Shown here one piece after another: positions 18,302 through 28,184 of a stretch of 64,000 bases of DNA. Under the pieces are notes generated by a model, which was not told where the DNA came from, searched no databases, and saw only the letters and a list, made by a program, of their open reading frames with translations. The DNA is from an uncultured Bacteroidales bacterium (GTDB lineage: Bacteria > Bacteroidota > Bacteroidia > Bacteroidales > Paludibacteraceae): positions 1-64,000 of the forward strand of contig CACZOA010000039.1 of assembly GCA_902782665.1 (NCBI GenBank). Direction: 5' to 3'. Position numbers and translations under genes: made by a program. The first letter of the stretch is position 1, and each line of letters starts with the position of its first letter.

Positions 18302-18371
18302 AATGCGTTTTTGACATAGAAACAATCTTACAAACACGTTGTTTCAAAAGTCTAGTTAGTTTTAGATTGAT

Positions 18372-18410
18372 AGAGTGCGTTTTCGGAGAGAAAGCGCACT
18401 CTTCTTTTTT
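18372..18410 (+). terminator. Terminator of the xylanase cluster
   Basis: The stem AGAGTGCGTTTTC / GAGAAAGCGCACTCT (with a G-U pair) is followed by CTTCTTTTTT. It closes the 10497-18301 cluster. Confidence 0.8.
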
Positions 18411-18470
18411 GAAAATAGATTAATTCGTATTTTTGTCTGTATATATTTATTTTACCTTATTTGTTGAAGT

Positions 18471-19121
18471 ATGAAAAAACTGTTTAATGCAATACGCTCA
18501 GAAAGTTTTGATGAAGTGAAAAAGATAATTGATTCTAAACCTGATTTGGTGAACTGCATAGCAAAACAACCGCCAAAAAAGGATGACGGACAATCTCCAT
18601 TACAGGTGGCATTGAAAGCCGGTGCCTTTGACATTTGTGATTATCTTATAGATAAAGGTGCGAATTTGAATTTTATGGAAGACGAATCATCTTGTAATGA
18701 GTGGAGAACTCCTGTTGTACATGATGCCATAAATGCGGCGGTGATGTGTAGCAGATGGAATTCATATGTCGACAATAAATTGACAGTCTTCTCTACAGAA
18801 GAGAAAGCAGACAGAGCATTCTCAGTATTGAAACGAATACTAGATCTTGGAGCGGATGTGAATAAGGTAGATTCTTATGGAAATTCTGTTATTTGGAGAT
18901 TCTGTTTGCAGGCAAATCAGATCCTGCCGACATATAATTATAACACTCATGTCGAAGGAAACAACAGATTGTTTACTCCAGCATTACAGTCAGATCTGTT
19001 TAGAATTCTAAAAGCATTATGTGATCATGGAGCGGATTTGAATTATGTACGTCCTAAAATAGAAAAAACTGTAAAAGAACATTTCTGCGGTGGAGCAATG
19101 GCTAAATTATTGGCAATGTAG
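18471..19121 (+). CDS. Ankyrin-repeat protein
   Basis: This 216-residue protein has no signal peptide or membrane segment, so it is probably cytoplasmic. At least three ankyrin-like units are visible: FDEVKKIIDSKPDLVN with SPLQVALKAGAFDICDYLIDKGANLNF, AFSVLKRILDLGADVNKVDSYGNSV, and LFRILKALCDHGADLNYVRPK. Such repeats bind proteins; no enzymatic domain is present. It is isolated between the xylanase terminator and the convergent groEL, so the context gives no role. Confidence 0.75.
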   Translation: MKKLFNAIRSESFDEVKKIIDSKPDLVNCIAKQPPKKDDGQSPLQVALKAGAFDICDYLIDKGANLNFMEDESSCNEWRTPVVHDAINAAVMCSRWNSYVDNKLTVFSTEEKADRAFSVLKRILDLGADVNKVDSYGNSVIWRFCLQANQILPTYNYNTHVEGNNRLFTPALQSDLFRILKALCDHGADLNYVRPKIEKTVKEHFCGGAMAKLLAM

Positions 19122-19139
19122 TTTTGAATTGATTTTCTA

Positions 19140-19172
19140 AAAAAAAGTGGTCGGAATTTTTGTTCCGACCGC
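19140..19172 (-). terminator. Terminator of groES-groEL
   Basis: On the minus strand the stem AGCGGTCGGAA / TTCCGACCACT (one mismatch) is followed by a run of seven T residues. It lies 21 bp after the groEL stop. Confidence 0.8.
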
Positions 19173-19193
19173 TTTGATATATTGTTGGAAGAA

Positions 19194-20843
<1,650 letters not shown>

Positions 20844-20855
20844 TTAATGATTATA

Positions 20856-21128
20856 TTATCCAATTACTGCCAAAATATCGCTCTGGCGCATGATCAAATA
20901 CTTATCACCGTCAAGTTCAAGTTCTGTGCCGGCGTACTTTCCGTAAAGAACAGTATCGCCAACTTTCACTACCATCTCTTCATCTTTAGTGCCATTTCCT
21001 ATAGCTAGGACCTGACCCTTCAATGGTTTCTCTTTTGCAGTGTCTGGGATGATGATTCCAGCCGCTGTCTTCTCTTCTGCTGCGACAGGCTTTACAAGCA
21101 CTCTGTCTGCTAATGGCTTAATGTTCAT
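20856..21128 (-). CDS. groS: Co-chaperonin GroES
   Basis: This 90-residue protein is the GroEL lid. It has [11 protein letters not shown] at the N-terminus, the mobile-loop region [18 protein letters not shown], and LILRQSDI-type ending ([14 protein letters not shown]). The start ATG at 21128 is standard. The 60-bp region upstream is AT-rich; I see no CIRCE operator and no clear TAnnTTTG box, so heat-shock control cannot be read from the sequence. Confidence 0.98.
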   Translation of the reverse strand: MNIKPLADRVLVKPVAAEEKTAAGIIIPDTAKEKPLKGQVLAIGNGTKDEEMVVKVGDTVLYGKYAGTELELDGDKYLIMRQSDILAVIG

Positions 21129-21183
21129 GATATATAATTTTTTGTTTATATAACTTTTTTTCTTTTTTCCTCTATATAATAAT

Positions 21184-21226
21184 CAAAAGCTGTGCCAATC
21201 TGCATTGTCTGCATATTTGGCACAGC
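21184..21226 (-). terminator. Terminator of the DUF4954-DegT operon
   Basis: A perfect 10-bp stem GCTGTGCCAA / TTGGCACAGC with an 18-nt loop is followed on the minus strand by TTTTGATTATT. It separates the DegT gene from groES. Confidence 0.75.
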
Positions 21227-21277
21227 CTTCATGTATAGTCTTTTTATGATATGCCAAAATGGCGTATCTATGTAGTT

Positions 21278-22408
21278 TTATTTGAAGAATTCTTTTATTG
21301 TAGACGTGATTGTCTGGATGATTTTTTCGTCCAGTTCAGTATGCATCGGCAGACTCAGAACCTCTTTGCATAGCATTTCTGTGTTGGATAATTTGTCTGC
21401 TATACGATGTGGCGATTCAAGGTATGCTTTCTGCTGGTGGATAGGGTAGGGATAGTATATCATAGACGGAATACCTTTCTCTTCCAGGTAACTCTTTAGT
21501 TCATCGCGTCTTCCATCTTTCACTCTGATTGTGAACTGGTTGTATGTGTGGCGGCATCCTTCTTGCTCTGTCGGGATAATTATTCCGTCGACATCAGCAA
21601 GCATTCTTCTGTATGTAGACGCTGCATTTCTTCTACATTCCAGATAAGAGTCCACATGCTTTATTTTGACGTTAAGTATGCCTGCTTGCATTGCGTCAAG
21701 ACGTGAGTTGATTCCTACACTGTCGTATGTGTATTTCACTCTCATTCCATGGTTGGCGAATGCTCTGGCATTGTCTGCGATTGTATCATCATCTGTGAAT
21801 ATTGCTCCACCGTCGCCAAAGCATCCGAGATTTTTTGATGGGAAGAAAGATGTGCAACCGATTCTTCCGATTGATCCTGCTTTCTTAGTTTTTCCTTCTA
21901 TCTCACATTCTGCTCCAAACGACTGACAGAAATCCTCAATGATTTCAATGGAATGTTTTTTCGCTACTTTCATGATCGAATCCATTTCCGCGCTTTGTCC
22001 GAACAAGTGCACGATAATCGCAGCTTTGGTGTCTTTCGTGATTGCGGCTTCGAATGTTTGGACATCTATGTTGAATGTGGAATCTGATATGTCCACAAAA
22101 ACTGGCTTTAATCCTGCACGTAATATGGCTTCTGCAGTGGCGACGAATGTGAAACTTGGAGTTATCACTTCACTGCCAGGTGCAAGGTTGAGCATCATAA
22201 GAGCTATATATAATGCGTCTGTGCCGTTGCCTACCGAGATACAATGCTTTGTGCCGATATACTCTGCCGCATTCTTTTCGAATTCAGCTACTTTGGCTCC
22301 TTTTATGAATGCTGAGGATTCAATTGCCTCTGCGATTGCACCATCAATTTCACTGCGTATTTTTGCAGTTTGATGCTTCAAATCGCACATCTCTACTATT
22401 TTCTGCAT
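21278..22408 (-). CDS. DegT/DnrJ/EryC1/StrS-family PLP aminotransferase
   Basis: This 376-residue enzyme belongs to the sugar aminotransferase family that makes amino sugars for surface glycans. Family blocks are CISVGNGTDALYIAL, EVITPSFTFVATAEAI, PVFVDI, the PLP region EDFCQSFGAE and the Schiff-base Lys at about 192 in FFPSKNLGCFGDGGAI, then HGMRVKYTYDSVGINSRLDAMQAGIL. It is the last gene of a three-gene operon and starts 1 bp after the stop of the small upstream gene. The substrate is not predictable; a nucleotide-keto-sugar is inferred. Confidence 0.93.
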   Translation of the reverse strand: MQKIVEMCDLKHQTAKIRSEIDGAIAEAIESSAFIKGAKVAEFEKNAAEYIGTKHCISVGNGTDALYIALMMLNLAPGSEVITPSFTFVATAEAILRAGLKPVFVDISDSTFNIDVQTFEAAITKDTKAAIIVHLFGQSAEMDSIMKVAKKHSIEIIEDFCQSFGAECEIEGKTKKAGSIGRIGCTSFFPSKNLGCFGDGGAIFTDDDTIADNARAFANHGMRVKYTYDSVGINSRLDAMQAGILNVKIKHVDSYLECRRNAASTYRRMLADVDGIIIPTEQEGCRHTYNQFTIRVKDGRRDELKSYLEEKGIPSMIYYPYPIHQQKAYLESPHRIADKLSNTEMLCKEVLSLPMHTELDEKIIQTITSTIKEFFK

Positions 22409-22409
22409 G

Positions 22410-22781
22410 CTAAATAACTGAACTGTCTTCTAAATCAAATCCGAAAAGTGAATTGCAAATGTTTTGCAACTGATGGATATATGTGAATGGTTTCCCTATT
22501 TCTGCACGAGACTGGGCACAAATAAGATGAGATCCACTTTTTTTGTAGCTGATGTAGATTTCTCCCAAACCAAACAGTGTATGATCTGTTGTCTCTGCAA
22601 GTTTTGAGAATTTGTATTTCTTCAAAGTATCTTCAGTGATGAGTATTGGGCGAAATCCATCAAGAGGCAAACCGAATCGTTCTGCCTGTTTGATGGTCTG
22701 TATGTCTGATGCGGTAATTTTCTGTATCTTGTTGCCGATATAGAATAATGAGCCGACATGTAATTCTTCTATTTTTGTCAT
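22410..22781 (-). CDS. Small conserved hypothetical protein
   Basis: This 123-residue soluble protein has no signal peptide. It has a pattern seen in small Bacteroidota proteins of unknown role: an N-terminal LHVGSLFYIGNKIQKI, then FRPILITEDTLKKYKF, and a C-terminal FTYIHQLQNICNSLFG. I do not assign a function. It lies 11 bp after the DUF4954 gene and 1 bp before the DegT gene, so all three are probably translated from one mRNA. Confidence 0.75.
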   Translation of the reverse strand: MTKIEELHVGSLFYIGNKIQKITASDIQTIKQAERFGLPLDGFRPILITEDTLKKYKFSKLAETTDHTLFGLGEIYISYKKSGSHLICAQSRAEIGKPFTYIHQLQNICNSLFGFDLEDSSVI

Positions 22782-22792
22782 GAGTGTTCTGT

Positions 22793-24697
22793 TTAGAAGA
22801 CAGGTATATCTGCGACATTGTTTTTATCCTGCACATTGTTGAAATCGCCGACTGGATCATTGCCATCCAATCCGTAACCAACCTGCATGAATTGTGAGAA
22901 TTCTCTCTCTTTGTCAGTCGCGATCATCTTTGCAAGAGTGTTTTCTGCGGTTTCGCCTTCGCTGAAGATATCAGCAATTGCGTCTGCAGATATGGCAGCT
23001 TCAATGTTGCCGTTGAATCTTTGTTCGAGTATAAATTTCAATCCCCACATTTTTTTCTCTTCCTCGTATCCGTTTTTCAGATCAGAAAGGAAGTTTGTGA
23101 TGACGCTACTGTAATCTTTGCTGTTTGCTACTTTGTCGATGAATCCAAACAATTTTTTTCTGCTGCAGTAAGCTCCGGCAATATCTGCCCATTTGTCTAT
23201 CTCATAGCTGGATGCTTTTTCATACAGAGTTTTCAAATTTGTTGTGTCGCACGATTTCAGCAAACGAACTGCGAATGTGGAAAGAAACATTGCGTATAGG
23301 TCAACACCTTCGTCGACTGCCACTGAATGCATTTTAGCTCGTCCGTATTTATGATAGTTCACACCTGCACGACGTTGGTGATGTTGCTTTTCTGTAAGAT
23401 ATTCGAACCCTTCTGCCACTTCCGCCACAATAAACGGACTCATTACGTCGAAGTTGATGATGTCGCTGCTATCATCTATTGTCTTTCTCTTGTCACGTTT
23501 TTTCCATTTGTTGATGTCGCGCATCGTTCCGCACGACTTCATGCTTGAACCTGGATAAATCCACGTTTCGGAATTCTGCTCTATCAAATAAGAGAAAGGC
23601 AATTTACGAGTGTCAAGATTGCCTCCGTGTTTTCCTTTAACTAGAGTGAACACACCTGTTACGGCTGGCCACAACACGTAAGAGCCACTCGCTGTTTTGC
23701 TTCCACGCTGAAGAACTCCTTCATGGTTTGGTCCAAGACGGTAGTAGTGGTTGCTTTGGTTTGTCGCACTACCTGCGTTCATGAAGCTGAACATTGCGGC
23801 AATAAGTAAAGTTGATTTATGGTGCGACACAGTGAATGGACCGGCAAACAGTGAACACGACTCTCCGTGGAATGCCTGACAGTTCGCACTGAAGAATGTG
23901 TCTGTCGCAGAGAATCCTAGCCCCACTTCTGTGTTCTGGCCGACGAATGTGTTGCGGATAATCGCACCGTCCATCACTTTTGCTCCGTTGCAGAGAATGA
24001 AGTTGTTTGCCAATACATCTGTTGTGATTGAAGACGGGTCAGAAGCAGACGATTTCACAATACCGTTTTCAAGAGAAGTACAATCTTTGACTGTCGCATT
24101 CTCTCCAATCCATACGTTTGCGATCTTCTTGTTTCCAATTACAATCGCATTTTTCCCGATATATCCTCGTGGGGCATCAGCGGAACGTGAGATATATTCT
24201 TTAGATTTTTCGTCAAGATAGGTGCAGATCTTTTCTGTAAATACTTTATAGTCGCGGAACATTACAGCCAAATATGCGAGCTGAGCAGTCAATGCTGGAG
24301 ACAATGGAATTGATCGTCCTCCGTTCTCGTTGAGCACTGCTATCTTTGTATCTGTACCGAATGCAGTAGATCCGTTGCAGAAAATTTCACAGTTGTCGAC
24401 CAATATCGCACCGTCAGCAATCTCATAATTGGAAATATATCTGCTTATTCCATCGATCACAACGTCGTTGCCGACAACGCAATTATGCAGGCGGGCATTG
24501 TTGATTCCTCTTTGGAATGGAACTCCGTTGATTTCAGTGACACCTGAATATGTTCCTAGTTGGCATTTGCCAGAGAATGAAGTTTTGCTGACTGAATTTG
24601 CATTGAATCCGTCTGCAACAGATATGTTTTTCCAATCGTCCGCATAACAACCGTTTGCTTGCAAAGACTCGATTTCTTTCGATGTTAATTGTCGCAT
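22793..24697 (-). CDS. DUF4954 family protein (left-handed beta-helix, transferase-like)
   Basis: This 634-residue protein begins MRQLTSKEIESLQANGCYADDW, as in DUF4954 proteins of Bacteroidota. Residues about 40-330 contain many hexapeptide-like turns (VVGNDVVIDGIS, IGENATVKDCTS, VMDGAIIRNTFVGQNTEV), which predict a left-handed parallel beta-helix like nucleotidyl- or acyltransferases. A block GESCSLFAGPFTVSHHKSTLLI with a His pair may be functional. The C-terminal 250 residues are helical. The biochemical role is unknown. It is first in an operon with a DegT aminotransferase, which suggests a link to sugar-nucleotide metabolism (inference). Confidence 0.8.
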   Translation of the reverse strand: MRQLTSKEIESLQANGCYADDWKNISVADGFNANSVSKTSFSGKCQLGTYSGVTEINGVPFQRGINNARLHNCVVGNDVVIDGISRYISNYEIADGAILVDNCEIFCNGSTAFGTDTKIAVLNENGGRSIPLSPALTAQLAYLAVMFRDYKVFTEKICTYLDEKSKEYISRSADAPRGYIGKNAIVIGNKKIANVWIGENATVKDCTSLENGIVKSSASDPSSITTDVLANNFILCNGAKVMDGAIIRNTFVGQNTEVGLGFSATDTFFSANCQAFHGESCSLFAGPFTVSHHKSTLLIAAMFSFMNAGSATNQSNHYYRLGPNHEGVLQRGSKTASGSYVLWPAVTGVFTLVKGKHGGNLDTRKLPFSYLIEQNSETWIYPGSSMKSCGTMRDINKWKKRDKRKTIDDSSDIINFDVMSPFIVAEVAEGFEYLTEKQHHQRRAGVNYHKYGRAKMHSVAVDEGVDLYAMFLSTFAVRLLKSCDTTNLKTLYEKASSYEIDKWADIAGAYCSRKKLFGFIDKVANSKDYSSVITNFLSDLKNGYEEEKKMWGLKFILEQRFNGNIEAAISADAIADIFSEGETAENTLAKMIATDKEREFSQFMQVGYGLDGNDPVGDFNNVQDKNNVADIPVF

Positions 24698-24742
24698 ACT
24701 TGTATAACTTTAATTACCGCGAATTTCCTAATTTAACATTAA

Positions 24743-24775
24743 CAAAGATAAAGAATAAGGTTTGTAAATGCAAAA
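24743..24775 (-). promoter_or_regulatory. Promoter of the DUF4954-DegT operon
   Basis: On the minus strand, -33 TTTTG (24775-24771) and -7 TATCTTTG (24750-24743) are 20 bp apart. It is divergent from the promoter at 24909-24940. Confidence 0.7.
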
Positions 24776-24818
24776 TTTTACAAAAACGAATTTTGTTATA
24801 ACCTACATAAAGAATAAA

Positions 24819-24949
24819 CCAATACCGACGGATTTATGTCCAATACCGACGGATTGAATAAATAAAAAACGAAAAAACGACGGATTTTTAGTAAAAAGTG
24901 ACGGATTATTTTGAAAATAAGAAAAAAAGAAATAGATTTGTGACGGATT
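24819..24949 (+). promoter_or_regulatory. Array of five GACGGATT operator-like repeats
   Basis: The octamer GACGGATT occurs at 24827-24834, 24848-24855, 24879-24886, 24900-24907 and 24942-24949. Start-to-start spacings are 21, 31, 21 and 42 bp, close to whole numbers of helical turns, so all copies face one side of the DNA. The first two copies share a longer block, CCAATACCGACGGATT. Copy 4 lies just upstream of the -33 element and copy 5 covers the predicted transcription start. This looks like a binding array for a DNA-binding protein, possibly the product of the adjacent gene, which carries the same octamer inside its coding region. Confidence 0.75.
24909..24940 (+). promoter_or_regulatory. 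Promoter of the AlbA/HATPase regulator gene
   Basis: A -33 TTTTG (24909-24913) and a -7 TAGATTTG (24933-24940) are 19 bp apart. The predicted start is about 24946, within the fifth GACGGATT copy, giving a leader of about 20 nt. Confidence 0.7.
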
Positions 24950-24964
24950 TATAACAGAAAGATT

Positions 24965-26653
24965 ATGGGAACAGAACAAACAAAAGTAAAATTCGACTGG
25001 AACAAACTTTCGGATTATAGAGAAAACCTACATATAGAAGCCAAGAAAGCACTTGGTGGAATTCCAGGAAGCATTTGGGAAACATATTCGTCGTTTGCAA
25101 ATACAGACGGTGGTGTGATATTATTAGGAGTAGAAGAAACTGAAGACCTCTCGTTGCGTGCGGTCGGCCTAAAAGATATATATAAAATTGAAAAAGACTT
25201 TTGGAACCAAATCAACAACAAACAGGTGGTAAGCGTAAATCTTCTGACAGAAAGAATGGTGCATGCTGAATGTGTTGATGGAAAAGATATACTTGTGATT
25301 GAAGTTCCTCGTGCAGAACGTATGCTCAAGCCTGTTTATAAAGGATTAAACCCAAAATCTGGAACTTATAGAAGAAACGGTGAGGGTGATTATCTTTGCT
25401 CGGTGGAAGAGACGGCAGCGATGTATAGAGACGCTTCGTCATCCACAGTCGACATGAAGGTGCTTACACAGATGGATTTTTCTGTGTTTTGTAAAGAGAC
25501 TGTACGCTCTTATCGTCAGATGTTCAAGACAACACATCCATCCCATATCTGGTGTGATCTTGATGATGAGTTGTTTCTGCGTCGATTGGGAGCTATAGGG
25601 CTTGGTGAAGACGGTGCATTGCATCCGACAGCAGCTGGATTGCTAATGTTTGGCTATGAGTATGAGATACTGCGTGAGTTTCCTCAATATTTTCTTGACT
25701 ATCAAGAGAACAGACAAATGGCGACCACACGTTGGACAGACCGTATCGTCTCTTCTTCTGGAGATTGGAGTGGTAACGTCTTTGATTTTATTTATAGAGT
25801 GGTACCTCGTCTTTGTGATTCGCTGAAAGTGCCGTTTGTGATGAAGGGAATGCAACGAGTGGATGATACTCCATTACACAAACTTTTACGTGAGGCGATT
25901 ACCAATACTTGTGTACATGCAGATTTCTATGGCAGACGTGGATTGGTAATCCAAAAAATGCAGGATAAATTTGTTTTTGCAAACCCTGGTGGCCTTCGTT
26001 TGTCTTGCTCGGAAGCGATAGGAGGGGGAGTGTCAGATCCTCGTAATGGAGTGATGCTAAAAATGTTGTCGATGATTGAGTATGGAGAACGTGCAGGAAG
26101 TGGATTGAACGGAATTTTTCATGTATGGCGTCATGTGTATAAATGTTCGCCTATATTGGAGGAGATGGGAGGAGTCGACCGTACAATCTTGACTCTCGAC
26201 ACTCATGGTCAACAACCAGATATAGATGCTATGATCAAACTGTATGGTAGTGACGGATTAAAAGTCATGGGTGACGGATTTGTAGACGAGTGCGACGGAT
26301 TTTTCACAGAATCCGACGGCACAGATAAAAAATCAGACGGATCGCAACCGACTGCCATTAAAAAAGAATATGATTTGTCGATGGTGTTAAATGAGCCTGT
26401 TTTTCATTATCGCACAAGTGTTCCCCAAAATAAAGTCAGTGATTTTCCTGAGTTACCTCCAAAGGAACGTACTCTGATGAATGTTTTGGTGAAATTGGGA
26501 GCGTCACAAGTTTCTGTGATTGCATCTGAAATGGGTCTAGGAATTTCACAAACGAAATGTTACTTGCAGAAATTGATATCCAAGGGATATGTTTGTGCTC
26601 AAGGCTCAACTCGTGACCGTACTTATATGTATGTTAAGGATGTCCGTTACTGA
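24965..26653 (+). CDS. AlbA_2/Schlafen-domain ATP-binding regulator with C-terminal winged helix
   Basis: This 562-residue protein has an N-terminal AlbA_2 (Schlafen-like) domain (about 15-140; RENLHIEAKKALGGIPGSIWETYSSFANTDGG as separate blocks, and GVILLGVEE). A HATPase_c_4 domain follows (about 290-410) with LREAITNTCVHADF, FANPGGLR and YGERAGSGLNGIF. A winged-helix segment is at about 485-560 (ERTLMNVLVKLGASQVSVIASEMGL). Such proteins are putative transcription regulators. Between the ATPase and winged helix, residues 430-462 are five heptads starting with Asp-Gly, encoded by 21-bp repeats carrying the promoter octamer GACGGATT. Autoregulation is inferred from this and from the operator-like array at its promoter. 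Confidence 0.88.
   Translation: MGTEQTKVKFDWNKLSDYRENLHIEAKKALGGIPGSIWETYSSFANTDGGVILLGVEETEDLSLRAVGLKDIYKIEKDFWNQINNKQVVSVNLLTERMVHAECVDGKDILVIEVPRAERMLKPVYKGLNPKSGTYRRNGEGDYLCSVEETAAMYRDASSSTVDMKVLTQMDFSVFCKETVRSYRQMFKTTHPSHIWCDLDDELFLRRLGAIGLGEDGALHPTAAGLLMFGYEYEILREFPQYFLDYQENRQMATTRWTDRIVSSSGDWSGNVFDFIYRVVPRLCDSLKVPFVMKGMQRVDDTPLHKLLREAITNTCVHADFYGRRGLVIQKMQDKFVFANPGGLRLSCSEAIGGGVSDPRNGVMLKMLSMIEYGERAGSGLNGIFHVWRHVYKCSPILEEMGGVDRTILTLDTHGQQPDIDAMIKLYGSDGLKVMGDGFVDECDGFFTESDGTDKKSDGSQPTAIKKEYDLSMVLNEPVFHYRTSVPQNKVSDFPELPPKERTLMNVLVKLGASQVSVIASEMGLGISQTKCYLQKLISKGYVCAQGSTRDRTYMYVKDVRY
26252..26343 (+). repeat. In-frame 21-bp repeats carrying the promoter octamer
   Basis: GACGGATT is found at 26252-26259, 26273-26280 and 26294-26301, followed by degenerate copies GACGGCAC (26315-26322) and GACGGATC (26336-26343). 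The period is exactly 21 bp, or seven codons. Each copy encodes Asp-Gly-(Leu/Phe/Thr/Ser). Outside the octamer the repeats differ strongly (units SDGLKVM, GDGFVDE, CDGFFTE, SDGTDKK), so what is conserved is the short octamer and its phase, not the whole unit. Confidence 0.85.
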
Positions 26654-26740
26654 TTAGGAATTCTAAAATTTTTCATTAATAGGGTTTATCAAAATGATAT
26701 GCCCTATTTTTTACATATGGTGTACTGCAATTACTATAAA

Positions 26741-26776
26741 TAAAAATCCCAAGCCGGCATACACCGACTTGAGATT
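26741..26776 (-). terminator. Terminator of the SUMF1/WG operon
   Basis: On the minus strand AATCTCAAGTCGG pairs with CCGGCTTGGGATT (two G-U pairs), with a 6-nt loop and then TTTTATTTAT. Confidence 0.75.
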
Positions 26777-26807
26777 ACCAACTTAAAAAATAAAAGATAT
26801 GAGAATA

Positions 26808-28169
26808 TTAGAATTTCACAGCTACATATTTTCCATTTACCTTTGCCCACAACTGACCTTCTTTGTCAATGTAAACCTCTAGGTTGGAACGTTTAGCCAA
26901 CGCATATCCGTCTGCCTTGAATTCAGAGATATAGTCGTAGTCGCAGCAAGTGATTGGAGAACCGAATCTGTCAACAAGTCCGTATTTGCCGTTTGTCTTT
27001 ACACGTGCAACACCACCTTGGAAGTCTTTTGCCTCATCATACAAGAAGTCGCACAACTGATTTCCCTTGTTGTCGATATAACCATAAAGTGTCTTGCCGT
27101 TGATGTTCTTACCTACAGCGCAAATGCCTTCGTTGAACCAACCTACAGTATTGTACTTGTGCTGAACAACCAATCTACCCTTGTTGTCAACGAAACCATA
27201 AAGGTAATTTTCATCCTGACATGCTGCCAAACCTTCTTTGAAGCTCTTTGTGTCAAGGTAAGTAGCATCCTGAAGACGTGCTCCAGAAGGAAGAATGAAA
27301 TATGCCTCTCCATTCTGATCTTTAACAGCTGCTACACCGTAGTTGAATGATGATGCTGCTGTATACTGCAATGGAACTACCTCTTCGCCAATCTCATTGA
27401 CGTATCCATACTTGCCATCCTTACCTACGCGTGCTACACCGTCGCTGAAATCAGTAGCATACTCATACTTTGGCTTTACAACGAATTTGCCGTTAACAGT
27501 GTAACCATACTTTCCGTTTTTAAGTGTACGGATAGGTGCAGGCCATTTTTTGTTCATCTCTCTCTTAGCCTCAGCTACTTTCTTGCCATAAGGATAGTCG
27601 TAGATGAACTCCTGGTATGCAGCTTTTGTTCCTGTCTTTTGTGCATTTGCATAAGCTTCAGCTTCACGCTTGTCTTTTGCCTCAAGCTCACTTGCGTAAG
27701 CAGCTCTTTTTTCAGCAGCCGCTTTCATTTGTGCCTGACGAGAAGCCTCTTCTGCTGCCTCACGTGCTTTTCTTTCGGCCTCCTGTGCTTCCCAAGCTGC
27801 AGCGTCTTCCTGTCTCTTCTTCATCTGAGCCTGGAAGTACGACATTAAGCTTTCCTTGATGGCAACCATCTCATAATATCCCTTGTCTTGTTTTGGCATA
27901 GACTCGAAGTATGCCTTGCAAGAGTTCTGTGCCAAATTGTAATCATTAAGAGCGTAAGCTGCCTTTGTACGAAGATAGTTTGTGCGGGCGTTACCCTTAC
28001 CTAACAATTTGTCAATCTCGTTAACTTTGTTAATAGTTGCCTTATACTCCTTAGCATTGAATAGCTCCATTGCCTTTGGATAAAGTTCACGCGCTTTTGC
28101 ATCATTATTCTGAGCGCATACAGAAAGACTTAAACTGCTTGCTAGCAGTAGATATATTGCTCTTTTCAT
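26808..28169 (-). CDS. Exported WG-repeat protein with coiled coil
   Basis: This 453-residue protein has a signal peptide (SLSLSVCAQ, about residue 19). A TPR-like helical region follows (about 25-110), then an Ala/Glu/Lys-rich coiled coil (about 113-175). The C-terminal half has repeated WG-type units (NGKYGYTVNGKFVVKPKYEYA, DGKYGYVNEIGEEVVPLQY, YLYGFVDNKGRLVVQHKYN, TLYGYIDNKG, NGKYGLVDRFG). WG repeats form beta structures of unknown binding role. It lies 15 bp after the SUMF1-like gene and shares its operon, so the two probably act together in the periplasm or at the outer membrane. Confidence 0.83.
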   Translation of the reverse strand: MKRAIYLLLASSLSLSVCAQNNDAKARELYPKAMELFNAKEYKATINKVNEIDKLLGKGNARTNYLRTKAAYALNDYNLAQNSCKAYFESMPKQDKGYYEMVAIKESLMSYFQAQMKKRQEDAAAWEAQEAERKAREAAEEASRQAQMKAAAEKRAAYASELEAKDKREAEAYANAQKTGTKAAYQEFIYDYPYGKKVAEAKREMNKKWPAPIRTLKNGKYGYTVNGKFVVKPKYEYATDFSDGVARVGKDGKYGYVNEIGEEVVPLQYTAASSFNYGVAAVKDQNGEAYFILPSGARLQDATYLDTKSFKEGLAACQDENYLYGFVDNKGRLVVQHKYNTVGWFNEGICAVGKNINGKTLYGYIDNKGNQLCDFLYDEAKDFQGGVARVKTNGKYGLVDRFGSPITCCDYDYISEFKADGYALAKRSNLEVYIDKEGQLWAKVNGKYVAVKF

Positions 28170-28184
28170 TTTGCTTATCTTTTT

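Noticed and set aside
18319..18345. Hairpin GAAACAA/TTGTTTC as terminator of the GH11-GH8 gene
   Set aside because: The stem is short with a 13-nt loop and no T run; the stronger hairpin at 18372-18410 is the better terminator.
21189..21226. Inverted repeat upstream of groES as a CIRCE/HrcA operator
   Set aside because: The arms GCTGTGCCAA/TTGGCACAGC do not match CIRCE (TTAGCACTC/GAGTGCTAA), and a T-rich tract on the minus strand shows it is the terminator of the DegT gene.
24819..24949. GACGGATT repeats as a CRISPR array or iteron origin
   Set aside because: Only 8-16 bp are conserved, the spacers are not uniform, there are no cas or replication genes, and the same octamer recurs inside the adjacent coding region.
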